Origin: Bacillota bacterium
GTDB taxonomy: Bacteria > Bacillota > Bacilli > Alicyclobacillales > SLC66
NCBI GenBank assembly: GCA_021821085.1
Contig: JAKACV010000001.1
Location: 26,630-90,629, forward strand
Direction of reading: 5' to 3'
Length of the DNA: 64,000 bases
Of the stretch, positions 38,134 to 47,260 are shown piece by piece. How positions within the stretch are numbered: the stretch's first letter is position 1; every line of letters starts with the position of its first letter. The notes below the pieces were generated by a model. The model saw only the letters and a list, made by a program, of their open reading frames with translations, was not told the DNA's origin and searched no databases. The translations under genes were made by a program, and so were the position numbers.

Positions 38134-40167
38134 ATGCCTGACCAAATAGTGATCTCAGCCATTGATGAATTATCTGTTACGACCCTGCGCACGTTGTGCA
38201 TTGATAGTGTGGAACAGGCAAACTCTGGTCATCCAGGGCTTCCCATGGGAGCGGCTCCGATGGCATACACCCTGTGGAGCAGATTTTTGCACCACAATCC
38301 TAAGAATCCAGCCTTTGCAAACCGCGACCGCTTTGTGTTATCTGCTGGACATGGTTCAACCCTTCTCTATAGCCTGCTCCATCTATTTGGATATGATCTT
38401 TCACTTGAAGATTTGAAGCAATTTCGCCAATGGGGAAGTAAAACGCCGGGTCACCCTGAACGCGGTCACACTCCTGGTGTCGAAACCACGACTGGACCAT
38501 TAGGTCAAGGTATCGCGAATGCAGTCGGCATGGCCATGGTAGAACGCTTTCTGGCTGCGACTTTTAACCTTGCAGATTTTCCGTTGTTCGACCACCGAAC
38601 GTATGCACTTGTTGGTGACGGAGATCTGATGGAAGGAATATCATATGAAGCAGCTTCGCTTGCAGGACATCTTGGCCTCGACAAATTGATCGTTTTATAT
38701 GACTCCAATGATATTTCCCTTGATGGTCCCACTGAAAAGTCGTTTACAGAAGATGTGCGCACAAGATTTATTGCAGCGCAATGGAACGTCCTGCGCGTTG
38801 ACGATGGCAATGACTTAATGGCGATCGCTGAGGCTCTACAAACGGCTCAAATTCAAAATGGCCATCCTACATTGATTGAAGTTCGAACAATCATCGGATT
38901 CGGCAGTCCGGGGCGCCAAGGCACATCAAAAGCGCACGGCAACCCCTTAGGTAAGGAAGAAGTACAACTCGCCAAAAAGGCCTATGGTTGGAACTACGAA
39001 AAATCACATACCGTACCAGATGAGGTACTTCAGCATGTTACACAATGGGTGCAACGTGGCGAACAAATGGAAGCAGAGTGGAATGAGTTGCTTCAACGCT
39101 ACAAAACAGCCAATGGGGCATTGGCACAGAAATTAGAACATGTGTTAAACGGACAATTACCAGCTGATTGGGACGCCGATCTCCCCGTTTTCACTCCAGG
39201 TTCAGGCGAATTCGCCACACGTCAAGCCTCTGGTCAAGCGATCAACGCGCTTGCAAGGCGCATCCCGAATCTCATCGGTGGTTCTGCAGATTTAGCTTCT
39301 TCAAATGAAACCACGATGAAAAGCGAAAGCGTGTTCTCAAGCGACCATTACGCCGGGCGCAATCTCTGGTTTGGTGTTCGTGAACATGCAATGGGTGCAA
39401 TCTTAAACGGAATGGCAGCTCACGGTGGTGTGCGCGTATATGGTGCAACTTTCCTTGTCTTTTCTGACTATCTACGACCAGCCATTCGCCTCGCAGGACT
39501 CATGAAATTGCCTGTCACATACGTCTTTACGCATGATAGCATCGGAGTCGGCGAGGACGGCCCGACACACCAGCCGATTGAACAAATTGCATCCCTGCGG
39601 ATCATTCCAAACGTGATTCTCATTCGCCCTGCGGACGCCAATGAAACCATTGCTGCATGGCACTACAGCACAGGACAACAGAAACATCCAGTCGCACTCG
39701 CCCTCACACGTCAGAAGTTACCTATCCTACCCGACACGGACAAGGCGGCAAGAACGGGCGTTGCTCGCGGAGCCTACGTGATTAGCGCGGAAACTAAGGA
39801 ACCTATCGATGCCATCTTAATCGCTTCAGGATCAGAGGTCAGTCTTGCGTATCAGGCAAAACAACGTCTAGAACAACAAGGTCTCTCCATTCGTTTAGTC
39901 AGTATTCCATCCTTTGCGCTATTTGAAATGCAAAGTCAAGCCTATCACGATTCAATTCTCCCACCACATATCACCGCACGGGTGGGTATCGAGATGGCTC
40001 ATTCCTTTGGTTGGGATCGCTATATCGGCGCACAGGGTGAAATGATCGCGATTGACCACTTTGGCGCATCGGCTCCGGCACCTGAACTCATGCAACATTT
40101 CGGATTCACGGAGGATGCGATCGTTCAGGCCACGCTTCGCTGCATCGAAAGGAGCAACGTAAAATGA
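38134..40167 (+). CDS. tkt: Transketolase
   Basis: This thiamine-diphosphate enzyme transfers two-carbon units in the non-oxidative pentose phosphate pathway. The TPP motif [22 protein letters not shown], the N-terminal substrate His ([15 protein letters not shown]), the conserved Glu region [10 protein letters not shown] and [16 protein letters not shown] are all present. The length of 677 residues is typical. AAGGAGG lies 13 nt from the ATG, longer than ideal, but no nearer in-frame start exists. The gene overlaps tal by 4 bp. Confidence 0.96.
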   Translation: MPDQIVISAIDELSVTTLRTLCIDSVEQANSGHPGLPMGAAPMAYTLWSRFLHHNPKNPAFANRDRFVLSAGHGSTLLYSLLHLFGYDLSLEDLKQFRQWGSKTPGHPERGHTPGVETTTGPLGQGIANAVGMAMVERFLAATFNLADFPLFDHRTYALVGDGDLMEGISYEAASLAGHLGLDKLIVLYDSNDISLDGPTEKSFTEDVRTRFIAAQWNVLRVDDGNDLMAIAEALQTAQIQNGHPTLIEVRTIIGFGSPGRQGTSKAHGNPLGKEEVQLAKKAYGWNYEKSHTVPDEVLQHVTQWVQRGEQMEAEWNELLQRYKTANGALAQKLEHVLNGQLPADWDADLPVFTPGSGEFATRQASGQAINALARRIPNLIGGSADLASSNETTMKSESVFSSDHYAGRNLWFGVREHAMGAILNGMAAHGGVRVYGATFLVFSDYLRPAIRLAGLMKLPVTYVFTHDSIGVGEDGPTHQPIEQIASLRIIPNVILIRPADANETIAAWHYSTGQQKHPVALALTRQKLPILPDTDKAARTGVARGAYVISAETKEPIDAILIASGSEVSLAYQAKQRLEQQGLSIRLVSIPSFALFEMQSQAYHDSILPPHITARVGIEMAHSFGWDRYIGAQGEMIAIDHFGASAPAPELMQHFGFTEDAIVQATLRCIERSNVK

Positions 40168-41258
40168 GTACTCATTTGCAAGAACTCGTAACCATGGGGC
40201 AAAGTCCTTGGCTTGATTATATCCGCAAAGACATGCTCAATAACGGTGAATTAGAACGCCAAGTGGCACAAGGGTTACGCGGCGTGACCTCGAATCCATC
40301 TATTTTTGAAAATGCCATTGCGAAAAGCGACTTATACAAAGATGACATCAAACAACTCGCCAGATCTTTATCCAGCACACTTGAAATCTACGAATCACTC
40401 GTCAAAACGGACATCTCTCGGGCAGCAGACATCTTACGTCCTGTCTACGAACAATCAGAAGGCGCGGATGGATATGTCAGCCTCGAAGTCGCGCCCGAGT
40501 TGTGTGATAACCATGAAGAAACGGTGACGGAAGCGCTGCGTTTATGGGAATGGATTGGCAAGGAAAACGTCATGATCAAGGTGCCGGCAACAACGGAAGG
40601 TCTTATCGCCATCGAACATCTCATCGCCAGGGGCATTCCCGTGAATGTCACGCTCATGTTTACGTTGACCGACTATCGAAATGTGGCAGATGCGTATCTT
40701 CGTGGCCTTGAGCGGCGTGCGGCAAACGGTCAGCCGCTTGCTGCCGTCGCATCCGTTGCGAGCGTATTTGTCAGTCGTATCGACAGTGCCATTGAAGCAT
40801 TAGCATCCACGAAAGACATCACCTCTTTAGTGGGCAAAGTCGCCGTTGCAAACAGTCGAGCAATTTATCAAGAATTTATTCGCATCTTTACGAGTGAGCG
40901 CTTTGCTAAACTCAAAGCGCTTGGAGCGCGCGTCCAACGGCCACTATGGGCATCTACGGGAACAAAAAACAAAAATCTCTCAGATGTTCTGTATATCAAT
41001 GAACTGGTGGGGCCCGACACGGTCAACACATTGCCGCCAGCTACGCTTGAGGCTTTCCTCGATCACGGAACGACAGTGCGCGCAATCGATCAACATGCAT
41101 CTGAAGATCAAGCGGTTCTCGATACGTGCGCTACCCTTGGAATTAACCTGGAGGACATTGGACGCGAACTCAAGCAAAAAGGACTAACGCAATTCAAAGA
41201 CGCGTTTGTTCACCTGATGAAAGCAATCGAACAAGAAGCATCGCAAGTAAATGACTAA
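40164..41258 (+). CDS. tal: Transaldolase (long, about 364-residue type)
   Basis: It transfers dihydroxyacetone units in the pentose phosphate pathway; the Schiff-base lysine is in [37 protein letters not shown] and [17 protein letters not shown] are family landmarks. The length places it in the actinobacterial/cyanobacterial-type subfamily rather than the short (about 215-residue) Bacillus TalA type, which is a point of interest in a Firmicute. The ATG overlaps the tkt stop as ATGA, so expression is coupled. Confidence 0.94.
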   Translation: MSTHLQELVTMGQSPWLDYIRKDMLNNGELERQVAQGLRGVTSNPSIFENAIAKSDLYKDDIKQLARSLSSTLEIYESLVKTDISRAADILRPVYEQSEGADGYVSLEVAPELCDNHEETVTEALRLWEWIGKENVMIKVPATTEGLIAIEHLIARGIPVNVTLMFTLTDYRNVADAYLRGLERRAANGQPLAAVASVASVFVSRIDSAIEALASTKDITSLVGKVAVANSRAIYQEFIRIFTSERFAKLKALGARVQRPLWASTGTKNKNLSDVLYINELVGPDTVNTLPPATLEAFLDHGTTVRAIDQHASEDQAVLDTCATLGINLEDIGRELKQKGLTQFKDAFVHLMKAIEQEASQVND

Positions 41259-41290
41259 TATCACACAGATCTCATCTTTGTGATACCCAT

Positions 41291-41349
41291 GTAATACATA
41301 AGTAAGGGAGTATACGTTCCAGACGTATACTCCCTTACTTATGTATTAC
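41291..41349. terminator. Very long bidirectional hairpin, 27-bp perfect stem
   Basis: GTAATACATAAGTAAGGGAG continuing into TATACGT is matched exactly by its complement after a 5-nt loop (TCCAG). It lies between the convergent tal and NCS1 permease genes, 7 bp past the permease stop. A stem this long and perfect exceeds what intrinsic termination needs. Confidence 0.85.
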
Positions 41350-41355
41350 AACTTA

Positions 41356-42762
41356 TTATGCTACTTTTGTCTCCCCACTGATCTCTTCTTTTTTGCTCAT
41401 CTTCGAAAATGCGATATACAAAACCGCTGCAACAACAAATCCAACGTAATAGGAAATGTCGCCTAGTTGTGGCAACTTTGCCGCCAGCATGCCTGTAAAG
41501 AGTGTTTGATTAAAGAAGAAACTCGATGCAATAATGGCGAGTATAAACGCCCATAGACCCGCGCGCACATTCCCACTACCTTCATAGAAATCATCAATGT
41601 GGTGACGATGACGGCGGTGCATCGCATAGTCAACTAGGACAATGGCAAGCCATGGGCTAACCCAATATCCAAGCAATAGAAGGAAGTTGTTATAGCTATT
41701 ATAATATCCTTCAGCCCCAGCCAAGTAAGACAAAATACCTCCTAAAAGACCTAATAACAATGCAGCTACCCATCGTTTTGGAGCGATCGCGCGAATCCAC
41801 TTTACATCAATTGCAAGAAGTGACAAAGACCCCGAATAAATATTTAACACATTTGCCGTCACCGTCCCGAGGATAATGGCGAGCATCGCCAATACAACAA
41901 GAAAATGCGGCATCAATCCAGTCACGAGATCTGTCGGTGAAGCGATATTTTTGACTGTTGCCAATCCCGCCCCCAGGAATTCAAGCCATACAGCAGGAAT
42001 GACATTTCCCCAAAAAGCCGAATGAAACGCTTGATTAAATGGCGTGTTTTGTGGCAGATAACGACTGTAGTCAGAGCTAAATGTCAACCATCCCATCATG
42101 TACGATAAAGAAGTGCCAATGGCGAGAACGAATGAACCAAAAAGACCACTGTACAAAGGCGCCTTTACATTGACTGGAATAAAGAAATGAATGTGCCCCA
42201 TCGCATAAATAGTCACAACCAAAAAGATAATAGCTAAAAACACAGCAGAGATACGTTCTACAAAGTGAATCAAATTATGGCCATATATACTTACTACCGC
42301 CTGAATTAAGATCATGATGATTAAATCACCAGTAAATCCGATAGGAAGAAGCCACTGCAACGCGAAGACACCTAAAACGGTATTGACCGCGTACCAACCT
42401 ATGCCTGATATAAAATTCAGTAAAGATGGCATGAAATTACCATAAAACCCAAATGCGCCGCGTGATTGAATCAGTTGCGGTATTCCCCATTTATACCCAA
42501 ATGTCGTAAGAACACCGATCGCGCCCGCCCCCACCACCGTGCCAATAATGATCGAAATTGCAGCCTGGGCTAAATTCAAACCGAATAATCCAACAGACAG
42601 AGCTCCGAGCGTGAGCGTTGCAAATTCGAGGTTCGCGCTGAACCATAGGGTAAATAAATTACGCGCATTTCCGTGTCTCTCTTGAACGGAGATCGGGTCA
42701 ATTCCGTGGGGTTCAACGTGTAATACCTCGTCCCCGTAATAGTTCACGTCTACTGAATCCAT
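41356..42762 (-). CDS. NCS1-family nucleobase permease (CodB-like)
   Basis: This polytopic protein has about twelve hydrophobic helices and the NCS1 N-terminal signature: a hydrophilic start, then NARNLFTLWFSANLEFATLTLGAL, RGAFGFYGNFMPSLLNFISGIGW and a cytoplasmic loop with SDYSRYLP. Members import cytosine, purines, allantoin or hydantoin with H+ or Na+. Close to CodB/PucI, but the substrate is not decidable. ATG 42762 has GGGAGG 5 nt upstream; the ORF's longer start (42828) lies inside the inserted MITE and is not real. Confidence 0.88.
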   Translation of the reverse strand: MDSVDVNYYGDEVLHVEPHGIDPISVQERHGNARNLFTLWFSANLEFATLTLGALSVGLFGLNLAQAAISIIIGTVVGAGAIGVLTTFGYKWGIPQLIQSRGAFGFYGNFMPSLLNFISGIGWYAVNTVLGVFALQWLLPIGFTGDLIIMILIQAVVSIYGHNLIHFVERISAVFLAIIFLVVTIYAMGHIHFFIPVNVKAPLYSGLFGSFVLAIGTSLSYMMGWLTFSSDYSRYLPQNTPFNQAFHSAFWGNVIPAVWLEFLGAGLATVKNIASPTDLVTGLMPHFLVVLAMLAIILGTVTANVLNIYSGSLSLLAIDVKWIRAIAPKRWVAALLLGLLGGILSYLAGAEGYYNSYNNFLLLLGYWVSPWLAIVLVDYAMHRRHRHHIDDFYEGSGNVRAGLWAFILAIIASSFFFNQTLFTGMLAAKLPQLGDISYYVGFVVAAVLYIAFSKMSKKEEISGETKVA

Positions 42763-42794
42763 GGGAACCTCCCTCATGTGATGAAATCTAATAA

Positions 42795-42951
42795 GAGCCT
42801 GTTCAAAAAGGGTTGAGGTAAGATGCAAGCAGGGGTTTGGTGAAGTCTGGACATGCGCGCGGAGTGTACGATAGGTGGTACATGAGCACGCATGTCCAGC
42901 ACAAGCCGAAGCCCTGCGCCGCAGAGTTCTCGACCCTTTTTGAACAACCTC
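42795..42951 (+). mobile_element. MITE-like element, copy 2, in the leader of the NCS1 permease
   Basis: It is identical in length (157 bp) and nearly identical in sequence to the complement of copy 1 at 5771-5927; the differences lie only near the two ends (for example GAGCCTG against GAGGTTG). Both flanks read AATAA, a plausible 5-bp target-site duplication. It sits between a predicted promoter (42972-42999) and the permease start, 33 bp upstream of the start codon, so the permease mRNA should begin with a long hairpin. Confidence 0.88.
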
Positions 42952-42971
42952 AATAAGTATCGGTACTTATT
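42952..42971. promoter_or_regulatory. Palindrome AATAAGTA-TCGG-TACTTATT
   Basis: This 8-bp perfect inverted repeat with a 4-bp centre lies just downstream of the predicted permease -10 hexamer and directly adjacent to the MITE. Position and symmetry fit a repressor operator at the transcription start. The MITE's flanking AATAA is part of it, so the insertion may have hit one edge of this site. Confidence 0.45.
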
Positions 42972-42999
42972 ATGATACGGATCTATACTGTCCAGTCAA
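42972..42999 (-). promoter_or_regulatory. Predicted promoter of the NCS1 permease
   Basis: On the minus strand TTGACT, a 16-bp spacer and TATCAT are present. The site is separated from the permease start codon by the MITE. Confidence 0.5.
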
Positions 43000-43104
43000 T
43001 AGGAAATACGAACATAAGGTAATAAATTTTGTTTAATGTTCGGATCTGAATGTATAACCGCTTGCGTATCTGCAGAATCTATGGTCAAAGGGGGAGGTTC
43101 AGCT

Positions 43105-43281
43105 ATGCTGACAGGAGTCAAGTGTACCGTAGATCAATGTGTCTATAACCAATCTTCGCACTGTACGGCGGCATCGATTCTTATTAAACTTCAAGGAAAC
43201 GACGTCGTAGGAACAAGTCGCGGAACACTGTGCGACACATTCTCCTATCGGAATTCGAACCACCAAGTTACCCACAGTTGA
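43105..43281 (+). CDS. DUF1540 cysteine-motif protein
   Basis: The 58-residue protein contains VKCTVDQCVYNQSSHCTAASI, the CxVxxCxxNxxxxCxAxxI core of DUF1540, with one more Cys near the C-terminus. The family is common in Clostridia and some Bacillales and probably binds a metal; its role is unknown. GGGGGAGG lies 7 nt before ATG 43105; the ORF's upstream 23 codons lack an SD. Its stop codon lies inside the stem of the following hairpin. Confidence 0.87.
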   Translation: MLTGVKCTVDQCVYNQSSHCTAASILIKLQGNDVVGTSRGTLCDTFSYRNSNHQVTHS

Positions 43282-43326
43282 ACACACATGTGCCGAAGGG
43301 CAATCCCTTCGGCACATGTGTGTTCA
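43279..43326. terminator. Bidirectional hairpin, 22-bp perfect stem
   Basis: TGAACACACATGTGCCGAAG continuing into GG is exactly complementary to the second arm; the loop is CAAT. It lies between the convergent DUF1540 and spoVR genes and overlaps the DUF1540 stop codon. Confidence 0.85.
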
Positions 43327-43340
43327 CTTGATACGTATCA

Positions 43341-44777
43341 TTACAAAAACTTGCGAGACATCTTTTTCCCGTCATAGGTAAATAAAACGGATCTACCTTC
43401 CATCACGGTCTCTAAATGTACCGATCTCCCCCATAGTCGATGCACATACGGCAACGTCTTTTCTGTATATTTCACATCGAGCTCCATTCCCTCATACGCA
43501 TGTTTCAAGTACAATTCTCCTGACAATTGATAATCGCCATTCCGAACCAAAAGAACAGGGTACCCCCCATTCACTCGCGAGGCACAAAGTTTATCTCTTA
43601 CCTTTTCCCAATCCTTTTCAACCACTCGCCATTCATTTCCAATCTTTTGATACAAATAAAGGTCTAATTCCTCCACCAATTCCCTGGTCAAGTAGTTGCG
43701 GATAAAAGATGCATCATTCTCTGTTTCACGTACTTCAAACATCTTTTCGCGACCTCGCCCCGGTTCAGTTCCAAACCGCTCCCTGTCTTCCACGCTGGGA
43801 TGATCATAACGTCGTTCAATGTCTTCCCAAAGTTTCAGACCAAGCAAGTATGGATTGACACTTGTTCGCGACGGCAATACGACTCCAGAGTGCGTATGTG
43901 CAAAATCTAACCCTTCCGCATCTGTTAACTCCATCTCGCGCATGATGCGCAAGTGCCAATAGGTCGCCCAACCTTCGTTCATGATCTTGGTTTCCACTTG
44001 TGGCCAGAAGTAAAGCATTTCCTCTCGAATCACGGTCAATACATCTCGTTGCCAATCTTCAAGTACCTTACTGTGGTGAATCAAGAATAAAACGAGATCC
44101 TTGTTCAATTCCATTTCCGTACGTTTCGAAGATTGACTGGAGTTCTCCTTAAGGCGATCCTCATGTGGATGAAGGCGTTCATCCAAGGCAAATAAATCTT
44201 CATACGGATTTGCAGATTCCCTTTTTACCGTAGCATCCGCCTTTTGATCCCGAAGACGCTGACGGCGAAGCGTGGTACGCGATGCATCCACGTGTTCTTG
44301 AATCGCTAATGCCGCATCAAGAACATGCTCAACTGCTTCTTTCCCGTATTCTAACTCGTATTGACGAAACCGTTCTGCACTTGCAGCCATTGAATCCACC
44401 ACATTGCGAGCTGTTTGAGAAAACATTGCATTGTTTTTAAAAAAATCACAATGTGCAAGCACGTGTGCACTCACTAGCTTATTTTGCACGAGTGAATTAC
44501 TGTCGAGCAAAAAGGCATAACATGGATCAGAATTGATGACGAGTTCATAGATCCTGCTGAGACCAAGATCATAATCTAACTTCATGCGATGATACGCTTT
44601 TCCAAAGCTCCAATGTGAAAAGCGAGTTGGCATGCCCTGATAAGCACCAAACGTATACAAAATATCTGCCGGTACAATTTCAAAACGCATATCGTAGAAA
44701 TCGAGTCCAAAGTCTTTTGCCAAGGCAGTCATTTGCTCAATCACTTTTTCCAATTCGCTGACTTCATCAGGAGTCAT
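43341..44777 (-). CDS. spoVR: Stage V sporulation protein R
   Basis: It belongs to the SpoVR/YcgB family, needed for normal spore cortex formation in Bacillus and made in the mother cell. Landmarks are EMLYFWPQVETKIMNEGWATYWHLRIMREM, VNPYLLGLKLWEDIERR and FEVRETENDASFIRNYLT. The length of 478 residues is normal. The ATG overlaps the stop codon of the split yhbH 3' fragment as ATGA and has its own SD (GGGGG, 9 nt upstream). This coupling shows that spoVR originally followed an intact yhbH in a prkA-yhbH-spoVR operon. Now about 9 kb of inserted DNA separates it from prkA. Confidence 0.96.
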   Translation of the reverse strand: MTPDEVSELEKVIEQMTALAKDFGLDFYDMRFEIVPADILYTFGAYQGMPTRFSHWSFGKAYHRMKLDYDLGLSRIYELVINSDPCYAFLLDSNSLVQNKLVSAHVLAHCDFFKNNAMFSQTARNVVDSMAASAERFRQYELEYGKEAVEHVLDAALAIQEHVDASRTTLRRQRLRDQKADATVKRESANPYEDLFALDERLHPHEDRLKENSSQSSKRTEMELNKDLVLFLIHHSKVLEDWQRDVLTVIREEMLYFWPQVETKIMNEGWATYWHLRIMREMELTDAEGLDFAHTHSGVVLPSRTSVNPYLLGLKLWEDIERRYDHPSVEDRERFGTEPGRGREKMFEVRETENDASFIRNYLTRELVEELDLYLYQKIGNEWRVVEKDWEKVRDKLCASRVNGGYPVLLVRNGDYQLSGELYLKHAYEGMELDVKYTEKTLPYVHRLWGRSVHLETVMEGRSVLFTYDGKKMSRKFL

Positions 44778-44932
44778 GCACTCTCGCCCCCTTCACGCCC
44801 TGGTTCGGGACTGAAAAAGGTTCGCAAAGCCTTATACACTTCACCCTTTTCGTGAATCAATGCATTGCGAAAGCGAGGCGTATGAAAATGTCGATAGGCG
44901 GTCATTAATGTGGAACTGCGATTGTATTGATT
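44774..44932 (-). pseudogene. yhbH: yhbH 3' fragment (last 49 codons plus core), separated by an intervening element
   Basis: This segment has no start codon and was missed by the ORF track. Read on the minus strand after the shared core it encodes NRSSTLMTAYRHFHTPRFRN, then ALIHEKGEVYKALRTFF and a Gly/Glu-rich end, stopping at TGA 44776-44774 inside the spoVR start. It corresponds to the C-terminus of DUF444/YhbH-YeaH proteins (compare the family's ...YPVFRELF ending). Joining it at the core to the 5' part at 53784-54806 restores one frame of about 388 codons. The frame is undamaged, so it is better seen as a split gene than as a decayed one. In the integrated state it is upstream-open only to a TAA at 44945-44947. 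Confidence 0.88.
44923..44932. other. Left attachment core
   Basis: TGTATTGATT, identical to the right core and in the same orientation, as required for excision rather than inversion. The sequence to its right (CAATCCCACACC) resembles the yhbH sequence to the right of the other core (AATCTCACC), so the element's own arm seems to imitate its target. Confidence 0.8.
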
Positions 44933-44955
44933 CAATCCCACACCTTATCCCCATA

Positions 44956-47088
44956 TCAAATGGTGGACGATGAGAAATCCACTTGTATCCGCGTTCCGAT
45001 CGGAACTGAATGACCCGCAGGTATACTCTGCGTCGTTGCAAATCCAAACCCTGAAGGATTGAGTCGCAATCCAAGCGACGAACACACATGCATTGCTTCG
45101 GTCATCAACATGCCTTTGAAATTCGGAACGGTGACACTTGACACGTTATGTCTCTGTATTTCTATGGCCACAGTTGATCCTTCAGGCACCCGCGTGCCTA
45201 CATGCGGCCATTGATCAATAACTGTACCCTGCCCGCCAATAACGGTATCCTGTAGTCCAGCATCATGCAAATGCTGTGATGATTGATTTGATGGAATACC
45301 AGTCACATTTGGCACAGAAACATACTGCGTGGCATGAGTCGCTGCTTGTGTCTGTGTATGAGTTTTCTGTGTTGTCGTTTGGTGTGGAGGAATCTCCAAG
45401 TATTTCAATGTCCGCTCTAATACATAGCGAGCGGCGGGCGTTGCTACCCAATCGCCCCACTGCGCAGTATGTAAAGGTTCATTAACCGTTACATAAATTT
45501 CGACTTTCGGATGATGCGCTGGAACGAATCCAATAAAGGATAAGTTATATACATTGGCGTAATAGCCTCCACCTGGTTTGGGAATCTGAGCTGTGCCGGT
45601 TTTTCCGGCGATATTGTACCCAGGAATAACCCCAACATTCCCTTGTGGATCCTCATTTACAACCTTCACCATCGCATTCGTAACTTCCGTCATGATAGAG
45701 CGAGGAGCAACATTCCGCACCACGTGTACGTGATGCTGAAAAACATCCTTGCCACTGGGAGCTACCACTTTTTGCACAACGTAGGGGGTTATCAAGTCTC
45801 CGCCGTTGGCAATGGCCCCGATTGCGGCCACCTGTTGGATAGGGGTAACAGCAAGCCCTTGCCCGAAGGCCATCGTCGCAAAATCAACAGCATTTAAATT
45901 TTTCTCAGGGAATATGATCGAATGACCTTCCCCTGGTAAATCGATCCCTGTTCGATGATTAAATCCAAATAAGCGCCAGTAGTTATAGAAATTCTTCACT
46001 CCCTCGGCCTGCCCAATGTGAATTAACCCCACATTACTGGAGTAGATCAGCGCTTGCTCATATGTGAGCCGCCCCCATCCATAAATGTTCCAATCGTGAA
46101 TTGGAACCCCATTCACATAGTCCACGCCAGACATATAGGTTTGATTCATGGTTATGCTGTGCGTAGTCAATGCCCCCACAAAAACTTCTGGTTTAAAGGT
46201 CGAACCAGGTTCAAACGGATCGCTGATCGCCCAGTTTGTATATAATGTCGAAGCAGAGTACTTCCAGTATTCATTTGGATTAAATGTGGGGAGTGTCGCC
46301 ATCGCTAGAATGGCCCCTGTTTTTGGATTCGCCACAATAATGGCAGCACGCTTAGGAGTAAACCGCTGTTGAATGGTCGACAACGCTTTTTGCGCATATC
46401 TTTGAATGACCGGATTGATGGTCAGGTACACATTATCGCCATTTTGAACTGGCTTTTCATGTTCCGGATAAAACGGGATGGGGTTCCCGAATGTGTCTTG
46501 CGTAAATTGACGATATCCTGGTGTACCTGCAAGATACTTATTATAGGACAATTCTACTCCTGTAGACCCTTGTCCATGCTCATTTGTAAAACCTATCACA
46601 TGAGAGGCGAGAGTCTGATTCGGATATTCACGTAAATACGCTTTGTAGATCGTAAGATCATTGCTAAGATTTAAGTGAGTGAAGAGCGCCTCGACTTTTT
46701 GCTTAGTAAAGAGAGATACGTGAATGAGATATGGATACAATTGTAACCACGTAACCCCCGGTCGATTAAGCGCAGAGAGCATCGTTGCCTGCCTCACATG
46801 GACAATACTTGCAAGTCCACCTGCCACTGCACTGAGCTTGTCCGCTTGACGAATCGCCTGCAAATTCAGATCTATCGTATAGGCAGGTACGCTGTATGCT
46901 AGAATACCTCCAGTCGAATCATAGATCGTCCCTCGAACGGGTTGAATTACATCGCTCGCATCCCATTGCAATTTTGCACGATGATACAAAAATGCGTCAG
47001 CCGTCTGCACATAACCGATACGCACAAGAACGGCCGCAACCGCTACTACAAACCCAATTTGTAAACTTCGTATTCGAAATCTTTGCAC
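44956..47088 (-). CDS. Class B penicillin-binding protein with two PASTA domains (PBP2B/SpoVD-like)
   Basis: This is a peptidoglycan transpeptidase. It has one N-terminal membrane helix (about 5-25), a dimerisation domain, and a transpeptidase domain with the SxxK motif in PGSTFKP, SxN as SSN in YSSNVGLI, and KTG in AGKTGTAQIP. Two C-terminal PASTA domains begin VPNVTGIPSN and VPNFKGMLMTE. At 710 residues with PASTA repeats it resembles PBP2B and SpoVD, the division- and cortex-specific enzymes. The GTG start has a modest SD. It is the gene next to the left junction, its stop only 24 bp from the core, and on the same strand as spoVR. A PBP is unusual cargo for an intervening element. Confidence 0.92.
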   Translation of the reverse strand: MQRFRIRSLQIGFVVAVAAVLVRIGYVQTADAFLYHRAKLQWDASDVIQPVRGTIYDSTGGILAYSVPAYTIDLNLQAIRQADKLSAVAGGLASIVHVRQATMLSALNRPGVTWLQLYPYLIHVSLFTKQKVEALFTHLNLSNDLTIYKAYLREYPNQTLASHVIGFTNEHGQGSTGVELSYNKYLAGTPGYRQFTQDTFGNPIPFYPEHEKPVQNGDNVYLTINPVIQRYAQKALSTIQQRFTPKRAAIIVANPKTGAILAMATLPTFNPNEYWKYSASTLYTNWAISDPFEPGSTFKPEVFVGALTTHSITMNQTYMSGVDYVNGVPIHDWNIYGWGRLTYEQALIYSSNVGLIHIGQAEGVKNFYNYWRLFGFNHRTGIDLPGEGHSIIFPEKNLNAVDFATMAFGQGLAVTPIQQVAAIGAIANGGDLITPYVVQKVVAPSGKDVFQHHVHVVRNVAPRSIMTEVTNAMVKVVNEDPQGNVGVIPGYNIAGKTGTAQIPKPGGGYYANVYNLSFIGFVPAHHPKVEIYVTVNEPLHTAQWGDWVATPAARYVLERTLKYLEIPPHQTTTQKTHTQTQAATHATQYVSVPNVTGIPSNQSSQHLHDAGLQDTVIGGQGTVIDQWPHVGTRVPEGSTVAIEIQRHNVSSVTVPNFKGMLMTEAMHVCSSLGLRLNPSGFGFATTQSIPAGHSVPIGTRIQVDFSSSTI

Positions 47089-47260
47089 GGCTCATCTTCC
47101 CTGCCTTTAAACTGATATTCGCGCACATAAACGCGTCAGCATATCTCAACTATAGACAAGTAGTGTTTGCTATGTTCATAAATGACTCTATCATAAATGA
47201 ACGTTTATAAAAATCTATAGTAGTATAATCGACCCGTATATAGAATTTGGGGGTCTCTTT

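Noticed and set aside
44841-45089. Minus-strand ORF of 82 residues in the track
   Set aside because: It is in a different frame from both the PBP C-terminus and the yhbH 3' fragment, which explain this stretch.
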